From Mytilisepta virgata (lineage: Eukaryota > Mollusca > Bivalvia > Mytilida > Mytilidae): a stretch of DNA of 64,000 nucleotides. The notes beneath the pieces are model-generated. The model had not been told where the DNA came from, searched no databases, and worked only from the letters and a program-made list of their open reading frames with translations. Positions 11,839 through 22,175 of this stretch are shown piece after piece. Position 1 is the first letter of the stretch; each line of letters opens with the position of its first letter. The DNA lies in NCBI GenBank assembly GCA_028015205.1, contig CM051516.1, positions 50,906,230 through 50,970,229 on the forward strand, read 5' to 3'. A program made the translations under genes and the position numbers.

Positions 11839-12190
11839 ACCGCCTCGGTGGTCTCGTGGTAGCGTGCTCGCCCCGAGTGCGGAAGGTCGCGGGTTCGATC
11901 CCCGGCCGGGTCAAACCAAAGACATTAAAATTGGTATTTGCTGCTTCTCCGCCAAGCACGCGGCATCTAGGAGTAAGAGCAAAGACTGATCGGCTCGGAG
12001 TCAGTATAATGTGTCCGAGTGAGGTGATATGTCTTCCTGCGGACAATTACCTCGTGAGCTAGCACATTAAAAATCCGACTTAGCGTGTCGGTCTAGTACA
12101 AAGCAGGGGTCATATTCATTGTCATATCAACATGTTCTCGTCCTGATATGCACCTGGTTGCCACTGGACGTTAAACAATAATTCATCCAT
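11839..12190 (+). repeat. tRNA-derived SINE, family 2, copy 1
   Basis: Starts ACCGCCTCGGTGGTCTCGTGG, with a box-A-like 'TGGTCTCGTGGTAGCG' and a box-B-like 'GGGTTCGATCCC'. A conserved body follows with 'CTTCTCCGCCAAGCACGCGG', 'GAGTCAGTATAATGTG' and 'GTCCTGATATGCACCTGG'. The tail is 'GACGTTAAACAATAATTCATCCAT'. An almost identical copy lies inverted at 41671-42030. Flanks share TATATCA-like bases (about 11828 and 12194), a possible imperfect target duplication. The reading frames over it are by-products. Confidence 0.8.
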
Positions 12191-14030
12191 CTTATATATC
12201 ACTATAAAGACTATACAAAGTTTTTGAAGTTGAGAAACTGCATATAGGGTATTTTAGGTAAAAATAGGTGAAAGGCAACATTACTTAAATACAGTTTTAA
12301 AAGGGAAGTAAATTTTTCTGTCTTGAAAAGTAAACAGAAATGAATATGATTCATTCACTCATTCATATCTTTAATTCCTCTTTCAAGAGATACAAAAGAC
12401 ATACAATGATTATATCATTTACTAATCGGTAAAACTAGGCTGGAAAGGGTGATATTTTTCGAGTTTGGTAATGTTCGGTCGCGGAATGTGATATTTTCGT
12501 TGCTATGCAAAATTATCATATGTTGCTAGGGGTAGGCGGAATAAAACAAAAACGATGCAAAATACCACTTTCTGAAGAACCAATGAAATAACTTGATTAC
12601 ATCAGAAATTTGCATAAAGTATAATAACCTATAATATGAAACAGGTGTGACCTGGAAAGCGAGCGAAGCACAAGGTTTTTACGTTTGCTTTGTCGGTATT
12701 TAGTGAAAACATCGTAATGGCGTAACAATCTCACTTCAAAGTATTAAGTTCATCATCTATCAATGTTGTTACTTCACACGGTCCGAGTGTTCCATGGGCC
12801 GATTTGCCCGGTTACCGTGGCGAGAGAATGTGACACTTGTGTCTCCATTTTTTTTTTTGCTTAGTTGTCAAATTTGATTCCAGGTGGATTCTTTCGTATT
12901 TATTTTTAATTTCATGAAACTGAATGTTAAAAAAGTTTGGGTAAGGCCATAAATGACTTATTTTGTTCATGATAATCTCTATTCACGTAATAACGTCAGA
13001 AGCAATAGCGGAACGAGATTTCGCATGGATGCCAAATTCATTGTTGAAACTTTTTAGCCGAAATAGTAGTAGGAATAATTCGATTGACATCTCTACCTTA
13101 AAGAGCGGTTCGCTCGCTTATTATCAAACCTTTATAGTGTCCATTTGCAGTGATCTGATTCCTGTTAACACCGATTTCCTTTTATCAGATAATACATCTG
13201 AAATCCGAATATTACCAAAAAATTAAAGTAAGTTTATTGAAATAAAGTTCTTACATTGGACGTATTTCATTAAGAGAAATCAAAATGCAATATTAACGAG
13301 TAATAACTGTAACAGTGAACTGTTGCGAAGTCTCATAAACGAAGTAACTGATATCTCGAATGCCTTACATTGTATTCAATGAATTATTTGTTTTTTAGAG
13401 ACTGAGATTGGGAAGTTGTTCCTATTAAGTTTATGCTTACTTAATGGAGAGGTTACTTCAAAATCGTGATATGGGTATTTTTTGTTACCCAATTTTACAG
13501 TCATACAATGTCCTATTTGATCAACTTTTGCTTGTCGGCATGCTGCATTGACAGAGATACATTTGTATATCCCAATATTTCTGAACCGTTTACGAGACCT
13601 GATTTTATTGTATGGTATTATTAAATGCATTCGGTTTCATTAAATAAAAATAATAAAAAAGACTTCTTACCTTCCGTGATAAGTCCTCCCAATATCCAGT
13701 CAGTGTAGTTTGAATCATATTTATATAAAATGATCAATTGCAACACAACAAGATTTTTTTTTTAATTTATGACACAGCAAATGAAATAATATCTATTAAT
13801 ACATATTATGTCTGATACATTGATGTCTTCCTTGTGTCAATATTATATTAAATCTACAATATGATGTAAGGACAGAAAATAAAACAATTAAAAGATGAAA
13901 CACCACATTGATAATAAAAAGAATATCTGAGTTGTATATTCACCTTGTCGACCTTTTACGCACTGAGGTCAATAACAACAGGATTTTTCTCTTTCATTTT
14001 CATTCATTTGTGTAAGGCCGAGGCAAACTC
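12191..14030. other. No gene recognised
   Basis: AT-rich sequence. Frames at 12963-13226 (plus) and 13630-13376 (minus) have no recognisable domain, no repeat match in the window and no clear splice context. A small 'GCGAGCGAAGC' block near 12659 resembles the loops of foldback elements seen elsewhere here. Confidence 0.5.
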
Positions 14031-14323
14031 AATATACATATAAAAATGTAAGGATATGTGGTAAGCATCAATGAACTTATCATGGCCCCTTTGACCCTCT
14101 TGTACTTTGGAAACGGTGAAAGATACAAAAAGAAATTATGTTGGGGTTTTTCGTGAGGAATCATTTAAAAAAAAAAATCATAAAATCAGATGAAAAACAA
14201 AAAGTTTCAAAAATTAGCGCGCCACCTTATATCTCAAAAACTATAACAGATATAGACAAAAACGGATCGAAAATGATTTTTTCCACCAAGAAACATGATA
14301 AACAAGTCCCATAAAAACTAAAA
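14031..14323 (-). repeat. Repeat module flanking copy B
   Basis: Read on the minus strand this holds 'CTATAACAGATATAGACAAAAACGG'-complementary and 'TTTTTCATCTGATTTTATGA'-type blocks, which resemble the T-rich modules at 5240-5990. It abuts the GCGGTCGTAT terminus in the same relative position, so I read it as an outer part of the same modular family. Confidence 0.4.
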
Positions 14324-16752
14324 TAAAATGCTCCGCTGGGCGCAGCTAGATACGACCGCAGATGTCGAACCCTGAATAGTTGGGGCAATTATGAACACAA
14401 CATTCAAGCTTGATACAATACTGAATTTGGATTGTGAATAAATATTTGACACAGCATAGGTTTCTGACACAGAATGAATGTTGTCTAAGAACTTAAAAAT
14501 TTTTAATTTACCTATTCAAACCATATCAGTATTATTTGTTTTTATATATAAATCAGAAATAACCAATTTAAAATTTAAAATTGGGCACACATATCAATTT
14601 CTTGCTATTGCGCAATACTGTGTAATTGAAAATTTCTTCAAATATTTGACACATAATAGGTTTCTGACACAGAATAACTGAAATCAAAGAACTTAAAATT
14701 GGTCATATGATTTGAATTTATATTCAATTTTTTGCTTTTGTGTAATACAATATGCTGTGGAGAATTGCCCCCCCCCCCCAAAAAAAAATAATTTACCCCT
14801 TTTTTTAGCTTTTGTGCAATACACTATGAAGTTGCACATTGACCCCCCTCCCAAAAAAAAAAAAAAACAAAAAACAATAAAATTTATTGTAACCCCCCCC
14901 CCTTTTTTTTGCTAAAAAAAATTTGAAATTTTCTTTTTAATTTATTAAATATGAAATGAGAAAAAATTACCCCCTCCCCAATTTCTCATTTACCCCCCCC
15001 CCCCCCAAATTTTGTTTTCAACCCCCCCCCCCCCCATTTCTTTATACTTTGCAACCATAACAGCCCATTTAAATACACCATAACATATTAAAATAGAAAA
15101 TGACATCATAGTCATGGATGGCAAATTTTAAATATACATATTAAAAGCAGTTTAGATAAGATAAACAAAAAAGCTTCATCAGCACATTTTATATTGGCAA
15201 ATTTCCAATGGAATTTGTTAATAATAAAGTTTTGATAACAGGGCACACATATCAATTTCTTGCTATTGCGCAATACTGTGCAATTGAAAATTTCTTCAAA
15301 TATTTGACACATAATAGGTTTCTGACACAGAATAACTGAAATAAAGAACTTAGAATTGGTCATATGATTTGAATTTATATTCAATTTTTTACTTTTGTGT
15401 AATACAATATGCTGTGGAGAATTGCCCCCCCCAAAAAAAAAATAATTTACCCCCTTTTTAGCCTTAATTTTGGACCCCGATTTGGACCAACTTGAAAACT
15501 CGGCCCATAATAAAAAAACTAAGTACATGTTTAGATTCAGCATATCAAAGAACCCCAAGAATTCAATTTTTGTTAAAATCGAACTAAGTTTAATTTTGGA
15601 CCCTTTGGACCTTAATGTAGACCATTTTGAAAACGGGACCAAAAATTAAGAATCTAAATGCACGGTTAGATTCGGCATATCAAAGAACCCCAATAGTTCA
15701 ATTTTCGATGAAATCAAACAAAGTTTAATTTTGGACCCCGATTTGGACCAACTTGAAAACTGGGCCCATAATAAAAAAACTAAGTACATGTTTAGATTCA
15801 GCATATCAAAGAACCCAAAGAATTCAATTTTTGTTAAAATCAAACAAAGTTTAATTTTGGACCCTTTGGACCTTAATGTAGACCAATTTGAAAACGGGAC
15901 CAAAAATTAAGAATCTAAATGCACGGTTAGATTCGGCATATCAAAGAACCCCAATAGTTCAATTTTCGATGAAATCAAACAAAGTTTAATTTTGGACCCC
16001 GATTTGGACCAACTTGAAAACTGGGCCCATAAAAAAAAATTAAGTACATGTTTAGATTCAGCATATCAAAGAACCCAAAGAATTCAATTTTTGTTAAAAT
16101 CAAACTAAGTTTAATTTTGGACCCTTTGGACCTTAATGTAGACCAATTTGAAAACGGGACCAAAAATTAAGATCCTAAATGCACGGTTAGATTCGGCATA
16201 TCAAAGAACCCCAATAGTTAAATTTTCAATGAAATCAAACAAAGTTTAATTTTGGACCCTTTTGGCCCCTAATTCCTAAACTGTTGGGACCAAAACTCCA
16301 AAAATCAATCCCAACCTTCCTTTTGTGGTCATAAACCTTGTGTTTAAATTTCATAGATTTCTATTTACTTATACTAAAGTTATTGTGCAAAAACCAAGAA
16401 AAATGCTTATTTGGGCCCTTTTTTAGCCCCTACTTCCTAAACTGTTGGGACCAAAACTCCCAAAAACAATCCCAACCTTCCTTTTGTGGTCATAAACCTT
16501 GTGTTAAAATTTCATAGATTTCTATTTACTTATACTAGAGTTATTGTGCGAAAACCTAGAAAAATGCTTATTGGGCCCTTTTTTGGCCCCTGATTCTTAA
16601 ACTGTTGGGACCAAAACTCCCAAAATCAATCCCAACCTTCCTTTTGTGGTCATAAACCTTGTGTTTAAATTTCATAGATTTCTATTAACTTATACTAAAG
16701 TTATAGTGCGAAAACCAAATGTCTTCTGACGACGCCGCAGTCGACGGACGAC

Positions 16753-16783
<31 letters not shown>

Positions 16784-16827
16784 CCAACGTCATACCAATA
16801 TACGACCGCAAAAATTTTGCGGTCGTA
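14324..16827 (-). repeat. GCGGTCGTAT-family repeat, copy B (long form)
   Basis: On the minus strand it begins with the palindrome TACGACCGCAAAAATTTTGC.. (16801-16827), then (GTC)n, three modules of about 170 bp ('TTGGTTTTCGCACTATAAC..TTTGGTCCCAACAGTTTAGGAATTAGGGGC'), then three modules of about 258 bp with 'GGACCCCGATTTGGACCAAC', 'ACTAAGTACATGTTTAGATTC' and 'AACGGGACCAAAAATTAAG' blocks (15473-16255). G-tracts, 'CAGAAACCTATTATGTGTC' and the terminus GCGGTCGTATCTAGCTGCGCCC follow. Copy C has fewer modules. The 176- and 85-codon frames in it are repeat artefacts. Confidence 0.8.
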
Positions 16828-17080
16828 TAAAAATTAGACCACTACAGTTTAGCATAAAAATGTTATTGGAGAATTTATTAACTTCCGGGAATAGTAAATT
16901 ATCCCGGCGAAAAATACCAATTGTGCATTCTCTAGGTCTTGTCATGGGCATAACGATTATCCCAGCAAGCAATTTCGAAGCTATTCAGAAAAACTGATGA
17001 TACATCAAGTGTTTAAAGGGATGGGACATGAACTGAGGATATCTGAGCTTTTGATAACGAATAAAAAAAATTTTAATTAA
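16828..17080. other. Unique sequence, nothing recognised
   Basis: Short AT-rich stretch between copy B and the tandem modules that follow. No gene or motif supported. Confidence 0.5.
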
Positions 17081-17084
17081 GGGC

Positions 17085-17835
17085 CAAGAATCTCAATGTC
17101 TTTTGTTGTTTTTGTACGAGGGAATACCCCCATTCCACGGACAATGTGTAACATTATCATTGCGTCTCCTTATAGGCAATTAATAATATTTGTGTTTACG
17201 GGGTATGGAGTTAAACGGTTTATGAGATTTGATCATCGCGTATTAAAATGTGTTAAAGAATAACAAATTTTTACGGATTTTGAGATAATAAAAATTATTG
17301 ATTTGACGGGCGAGGATGAGACCCCTCCACCTTTTGGTGGGGATATTAGGTTTTTATCAATCTGTTTGTCTTCTCATGGGGAAAAAGAAAATATATGATT
17401 TTGGGGCCGGGATTTCAATGCTTTAAGAGATTATTAAAGACTAATTCGAGAGGGTGGGGATGAACCCTTGGGTAAATGAGGTATATACCAGTTCATGCGT
17501 TTTGTCATGGGGAATAAGAAAATATACGGTTTAGGTGTCGGGTTTCTTACAGATTTTTAATTTTATATAATTCAAGATTAAAGGGGAATCACGGTATTGT
17601 TTATACGCATCGCTCTCAGCGCCGCTATTATGCCGTTTCTTCATTATGAGGTACATGTCATTTAATGCGTCTTGTTACGGAGAATAATAAAATATACGAT
17701 TTAAAGCTATGGATTTTAATTGCACCTGAATTTTTTCAAAATTATCGACTTTAAGGGGTGGAAAGTACTCCCCTAGAGGAACGAGGTATATGTCATTTAA
17801 TAGGTGTGGTCACGGTGTATAATAAAATTTATCAT
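17085..17835. repeat. Degenerate tandem modules
   Basis: Four or five diverged units of about 150-190 bp share 'GAGGTATATGTCATTTAATGCG', 'CTTGTCATGGGGAATAA', 'AAAATATACGATTT' and 'GGGATTTCAATG' blocks. They are strongly diverged from each other, so the array is old. No coding frame spans them. Confidence 0.5.
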
Positions 17836-18778
17836 CCTTCCCTGTGATTCTATCAGCTTAATTGTTGAGCAGCTCGGAAAAATTCGTATCAAGAAGCACA
17901 TGCGCTGAGCAGGAGTTATCAACAAATTCAAGGTCCAGAGACAAGTGTCAGACTGGCATGTACTCACCAAGAACTATCAATATATATGACCTATTCACAA
18001 AATTGAAACACAACTCATTCATGCATGAAATTGAGGTCACAGTCCAGAGATAGGTGTCAGACTTGCATGTGCCCACTAAGAATTATCTATTGACCAGATA
18101 TAATAGCTTGGGTATTACAGTTGCTAAAATATTATTTATCTTGTTTAGATACAGTCTATGATTAAATTATATCTTCGCTTCAACAAAAGAGGACTGTTAA
18201 ACAATATTTTCCTTATCATCATGTCCGGCATATGACCTGGGACTTTCATGCCCAAGTAATAATTACACTTTCATATCCACACTACGAATTCATTAACTTT
18301 TTTGCGGGTGTATTTGTAACAATGGTATACCTGCGAATCAATTAAAATCGGATTTGTTTTGTTTTCCTGAAGAGCCAATGATTCAATGGTGGCTTACTGA
18401 AATATTTGAATGGAAATCCTTACCAAGAATGCAATAAAAACTGAATGTAATGCCGCTGATATCTGTTGGAAGGCATTCACTCAAAAAAGTTTATATGTAA
18501 TGTGTGCAATGAGAATTTTGTAATCATCTGGACTGCTTTGCTGGTTCCCGAGGGTATTTGTCAACCCAGTCGTCAGACTTGTCTGACACGATTATTCATT
18601 GATTTGTTACAGAAATTACCAGTATTTAGCAAAATTCAAATATAATAGAAATACTAAGGGTTCATTCCTTGTATTGGACATGGTAGATCTCCTTAGCTGA
18701 AATTTGGCTTCCTTTTTCGGTATTTTTGGTTATGAGTACTTCTTGTTTAAAATAAGTTTCATTTTTTTTTGTCTTCCA

Positions 18779-18887
18779 AATGTTTCGGGTTTAATGCTGC
18801 TGATGAGAGAATAACTCCTTGAAATGCGTCGTATACAGCATAGTATAAATTTACTATATCTAATATTAGTATCTTTGGATTGTCTTT
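18779..18887 (+). repeat. Short dispersed repeat, copy 2 (contains hammerhead-like core)
   Basis: Matches 1502-1611 over its full length and ends at the same position (CTTTGGATTGT), with different flanks on both sides. This defines the repeat as a discrete unit. Confidence 0.6.
18794..18841 (+). ncRNA. Hammerhead-ribozyme-like motif, copy 2
   Basis: ATGCTG (18794-18799) pairs with CAGCAT (18836-18841). The core CTGATGA (18800-18806) and GAAA (18821-18824) are intact. Stem III pairs A-U, U-A, G-U and C-G; the second pair is U-A here and U-G in copy 1, so the difference keeps pairing. The cleavage triplet would be AUA (18833-18835). Stem II is weak (GAG with CTC or with CTT). Activity is uncertain. 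Confidence 0.45.
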
Positions 18888-19700
18888 TGCAGGAAAATAT
18901 TTGGTGGAATCATGTGTTGCTACACAGCGTATTTATGCATAGGTTGTCCATTTGTTAAATCTTGGGTCATGAACTTTACACCAACAAATAATATGAATAA
19001 ACAAGCCACTGGATTGTGGAAATGAAGTGACATCTGCCAAACTGATTCCAATGTATATACACACAAAATATAGTTGATCTATATCAGGAAAAAGTTGCAA
19101 TTCACTAGACTAAAAATGAGGTCAAAGTCAAATAACAACTTCCTGACTGATTTGTACACCTTCCAATGTATCGATCTGCACACAAAATACAATTGACATA
19201 TATAATTACAGTTACTCAGAAACGAACCTAATCACGAAAATATTACAGAAATTTGTCAAAGGCAGTCAACCGTGAAATTGAGGTCAAGGCCGGTGAGGCC
19301 CGTCAGACATGTACACCTTCTAGACACCAAATATTAATGATCTATCTCTTATCTAAGTCTTATAGTTATTGAGAAACAAACTTAATCATGAAAATGTTTC
19401 GAAAGTCACTGGACCATGAAAATGAGGACAAGGTAAAGAGACACATGTGCATTTTCCAATGTATTTACATATCAAGTATGATTCATCTATCTCTTATGGG
19501 TATTGAGAAACATACCTAGAAATGATAATGTGACGGGAATCATTGGACCATGACAATAATGTCAAGATGAAGTGACACCTATCAGACTGACATGTATAGC
19601 TTCCAATGTATGTGCAAACATAAATTTGTTCACATTTTGTTTGTAGAAACTGAGAAAAAAAAATTCAGTCAACTGTAAAATTGACGTCGATTGGTAATGA

Positions 19701-20524
19701 GTCAAGTGTGGGGAAGTCATTGAACAATAACTAAGATGAACAATACTAATAATAGAAGAAAAAAGAGATCTCTTTGAAATGTTAATTACCTAAATTGATC
19801 TACAATAATGCAATTTATCTTTACCATCCAAAATTCCAAATAACTAACAATCAATTTGATGTGGCCTTACACCTTTTGCTCTAATTTATGAATACTTTGA
19901 TTTGAACTGGACGTGTTGCATAATTTGCAAAAAATCATATTCGGCTTATTCATATTAAACTTGTACTGTGAATTGGTATAAAGTTTAGGCGTATAGGCAC
20001 ATTTAATGTACATGTAGTAAAGTTTAGATCGACTAAAAATAAAGGTTTGTATTGAATATGGCAATTTATCATATTCATTAATTCAACACATAATCTGATT
20101 TCTTTAAAAGACTATTGAAATGTTAAGTAACGCCTTATACCCTAGAATTTGGAATTTCTCGTTATTGGTCTACTGCTGTTAAGATCCATCCAATCATTTT
20201 AATATACCATAGACAATTAATGGAGAGAATTCGGTATAAGAAAATATCAAACCCTGACACTTTAACTATAAAAAATACATGCTCCAAGTCAGGAACCGTT
20301 ACATTAGTGCATTTCACAATTATTTTATGTTTTTTAGCAAAAAAAAGTCCAAAATTTTTCTTGCCTCGCTACACTCGGCCAAATTTTTATTATACGCCTC
20401 CCCTTTCAAATTTCCTGGAAACGCCCCTGATTTTCCTTTCTCCTTTACTTTAAACAAAGCAATGCACAATACAACATGAATGTACAAGCATGCATAATAA
20501 ACATTGCATATTTCTATTTGCACC
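19701..20524. other. No gene; fragment of a dispersed repeat near 20335-20440
   Basis: AT-rich sequence. 'CTTGCCTCGCTACACTCGGC' through 'CGCCTCCCCTTTC' and 'CCTGGAAACGCCCCTG' (20360-20435) resembles a repeated bivalve block from memory. The overlapping short frames there are not genes. Confidence 0.4.
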
Positions 20525-20905
20525 TACAATTCAGTTTCTTGACTTGGCAGTTATGAACTGGGTGCAGAGATTTATGGCAATGGTGGCCATTTTTGTGCTA
20601 GCATCAAACACAATAACAAATAGTATCTTTATGATGGTCTTAAAGAATACCACAGTGCTGGACATAGACTGAGACTGCAAGGTGGAACAGCCAAAATTCC
20701 GAACAGATACAACCTTGACTATGTTATTTATTTAAGAATAAAAACATCAATTTAAAAATTGTGCATTTTCAAATATTATAAATATAATTGTGAAAATAAA
20801 TAATCAGTCCCTTGTTTTACTGAAAATGAAAAATCATGCTTCAACGGTACAGAAAATAAATAATCTGTCTTTATTTTCCACAAAAATAAATAACCCATCC
20901 AAAAC
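20525..20905 (+). repeat. Inverted-pair repeat, left copy
   Basis: Contains 'TTTATGGCAATGGTGGCCAT', 'ACCACAGTGCTGGACA', 'AGACTGCAAGGTGGAACAGC', 'AACCTTGACTATGTTATTTA', then modules with 'AAAATAAATAATC'. It is repeated inverted at 24397-24742 with high identity. The 60-codon frame at 20490-20672 and its counterpart in the other copy differ by indels, which argues against a shared gene. Confidence 0.65.
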
Positions 20906-20970
20906 AAATCCTCCTGCCCCACCCCCCCCCCCCCCACCCCCCCCCACCCCCAGAATATCAAATGGTCGTT
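20776..20970. repeat. AAATAAATAA modules plus C-tract block
   Basis: Several 40-60 bp modules built on 'AAAATAAATAATC' are followed by 'CTCCTGCCC', a C-tract (20922-20955) and 'CAGAATATCAAATGGTCG'. The same order occurs at 32213-32385, with 'ATTTATTTTC' modules before the same C-tract and 'CAGAATATCAAATGGTCG'. Confidence 0.6.
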
Positions 20971-20976
20971 CCCTAA

Positions 20977-21715
20977 CTTGGACGAGAGGTTATGACTGGT
21001 ATATTACACAGAACTTCCCTACCCTGTTCAAAAAGTGATTTCGCGTATTATTTATATTCTTTCTAGAAAGGTTATGTTACAGGTTTTCCGAATCGATACT
21101 AGACGAATTTCGGAAGTCATGAATAGTATCACTGACCTGACTTTTTTTTAAATTTTGATTAATTTTTTTTAAATGTTTATTTTGTTATTTTAATTTTTTT
21201 TAATTGTAATTTTTTTTTTTTTTTTTTTATAAATTTTAAAATTGTATTATTGTATTTTTATTTTTTTTGCTCAAGATATTTTCTGCTTGAGTAGTTATAA
21301 AAAAGGGATGGCTACCGATGATGGGCTCTATTATGATGATATAACAATTGATGAAATGTAGCGATATCGTCGCAAGAGCAATCGTGGACAAGGAGTGCTC
21401 TAATTCTTGACCACAGCTGTTCTAAAAACAGTCGTGGACCAGGACTGCTCTAATTCTTGACAAGAGCTGTTCTTCTTCCTGACTGCTCCAAGTTAACTTA
21501 GAGCAGTTCTCAGAGCTGCTCTAAGTTAATAGCAGTTCTCAAAATTGCTCTACAATTTAACTTGGATGAGAGGTTAAGACTGGTGGCAACTGTATTTTAC
21601 ACAGCTTCCTTACCCTTTTCAAAAAGTAATTTCGCGTACTAGTATTATTTATATTCTTTTTATGAAGGTTAATTATGTTACAGGTTTTCCGAGTCGAGAA
21701 TCTCGGAAGTTTTCC
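20977..21715. repeat. Pair of ~135-155 bp direct repeats flanking 450 bp
   Basis: 'ACTTGGACGAGAGGTTATGACTGG .. TTCCCTACCCTGTTCAAAAAGTGATTTCGCGTA .. GTTACAGGTTTTCCGA' (20977-21110) recurs at about 21558-21715. Between them lie a T-rich tract (21143-21270) and a palindrome-rich block (21290-21556). This could be a local duplication or the long terminal repeats of a tiny element; no primer-binding site was found. Confidence 0.5.
21290..21556. repeat. Palindrome-rich block with AGAGCTGTTCT / GAGCAGTTCT motifs
   Basis: Repeats of 'AGTCGTGGACCAGGACTGCTCTAATTCTTGAC' type, 'GAGCTGTTCT' and 'GAGCAGTTCTCAGAGCTGCTC' recur in both orientations within 270 bp. Several short hairpins are possible. No gene or known family is recognised. 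Confidence 0.45.
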
Positions 21716-21872
21716 GTGGGTTACACAAAGAGCCATCCTAGTATAAAAGTAAGGTTCCCAGTATAATATTATAACTCATTAACCATTGCATTAGGAGAAA
21801 ACCAAATACAAGTAGCACTGCGCTCTAATATTTTAATGGAAGAAAAAAATTAATCTAAAATTACAATTACCG

Positions 21873-22175
21873 TAAGGGAGCAACCATTTGATTTTCATGG
21901 GGGGGGGGGGGGGGGTGGGCTTGGCTAGGATCAAATGTTTGATCCTGCCTATTTCTGTCGTCGTAATTTTGGTCCTGGATTTTATTTCAGCCGCTATTGT
22001 GGCCTAAATTTTTATTTTCATTTAAACTAAAAAAATTCTGATTGACACAGGTCCTGCATTTTTATTTTCACACTAAAGTGGTCATATCTTTTTTGTTTTG
22101 CCAAAGTCCTTGTCCTGCCTTTTTATTTCAAATTTGATCCTAGCTCCCCATAAAAATCAAATGGTTACTCCCTTA
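21873..22175. mobile_element. Foldback MITE with GGGAGCAACCATTTGATTTT ends
   Basis: The left end TAAGGGAGCAACCATTTGATTTT is matched inverted at the right by AAAATCAAATGGTTACTCCCTTA (22153-22175), one mismatch. A G-tract (21899-21916) follows the left end and 'CTCCCCAT' precedes the right. The interior has 'GTCCTGCATTTTTATTTT' and 'GATCCTGCCT' modules. The same interior occurs in both arms of the element at 59798-62214. No coding capacity. Confidence 0.7.

Larger units (their letters stand above)
17860..19700 (-). repeat. Old, diverged copy of the 165-bp-module repeat, interrupted
   Basis: Blocks such as 'GAGGTCAAGGTCAGATGACACC'-like and 'CAGACTTGCATGTGCCCAC', 'ACATGTACACCTTC', 'AATTGAGAAACAAACTTAATC' recur several times (about 17930-18100 and 18990-19640). 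They are the reverse complement of the modules at 34370-35435 ('GGTGTACATGTCCAACTGGC', 'TGACCTTGACCTCATTTTCATGG'). Divergence is much higher here, implying greater age. The hammerhead-like repeat at 18779-18887 sits in the interrupted middle. Confidence 0.55.

Noticed and set aside
11839..11911. Possible tRNA gene (box A and box B present)
   Set aside because: The acceptor stem cannot be closed and the sequence continues into a conserved SINE body with a second copy at 41671-42030.
15112..15642. 176-codon minus-strand frame
   Set aside because: It runs across tandem 258-bp modules and a G-tract in copy B; the same modules give similar frames at 15646-15903 and 15975-16163. It is translated repeat.
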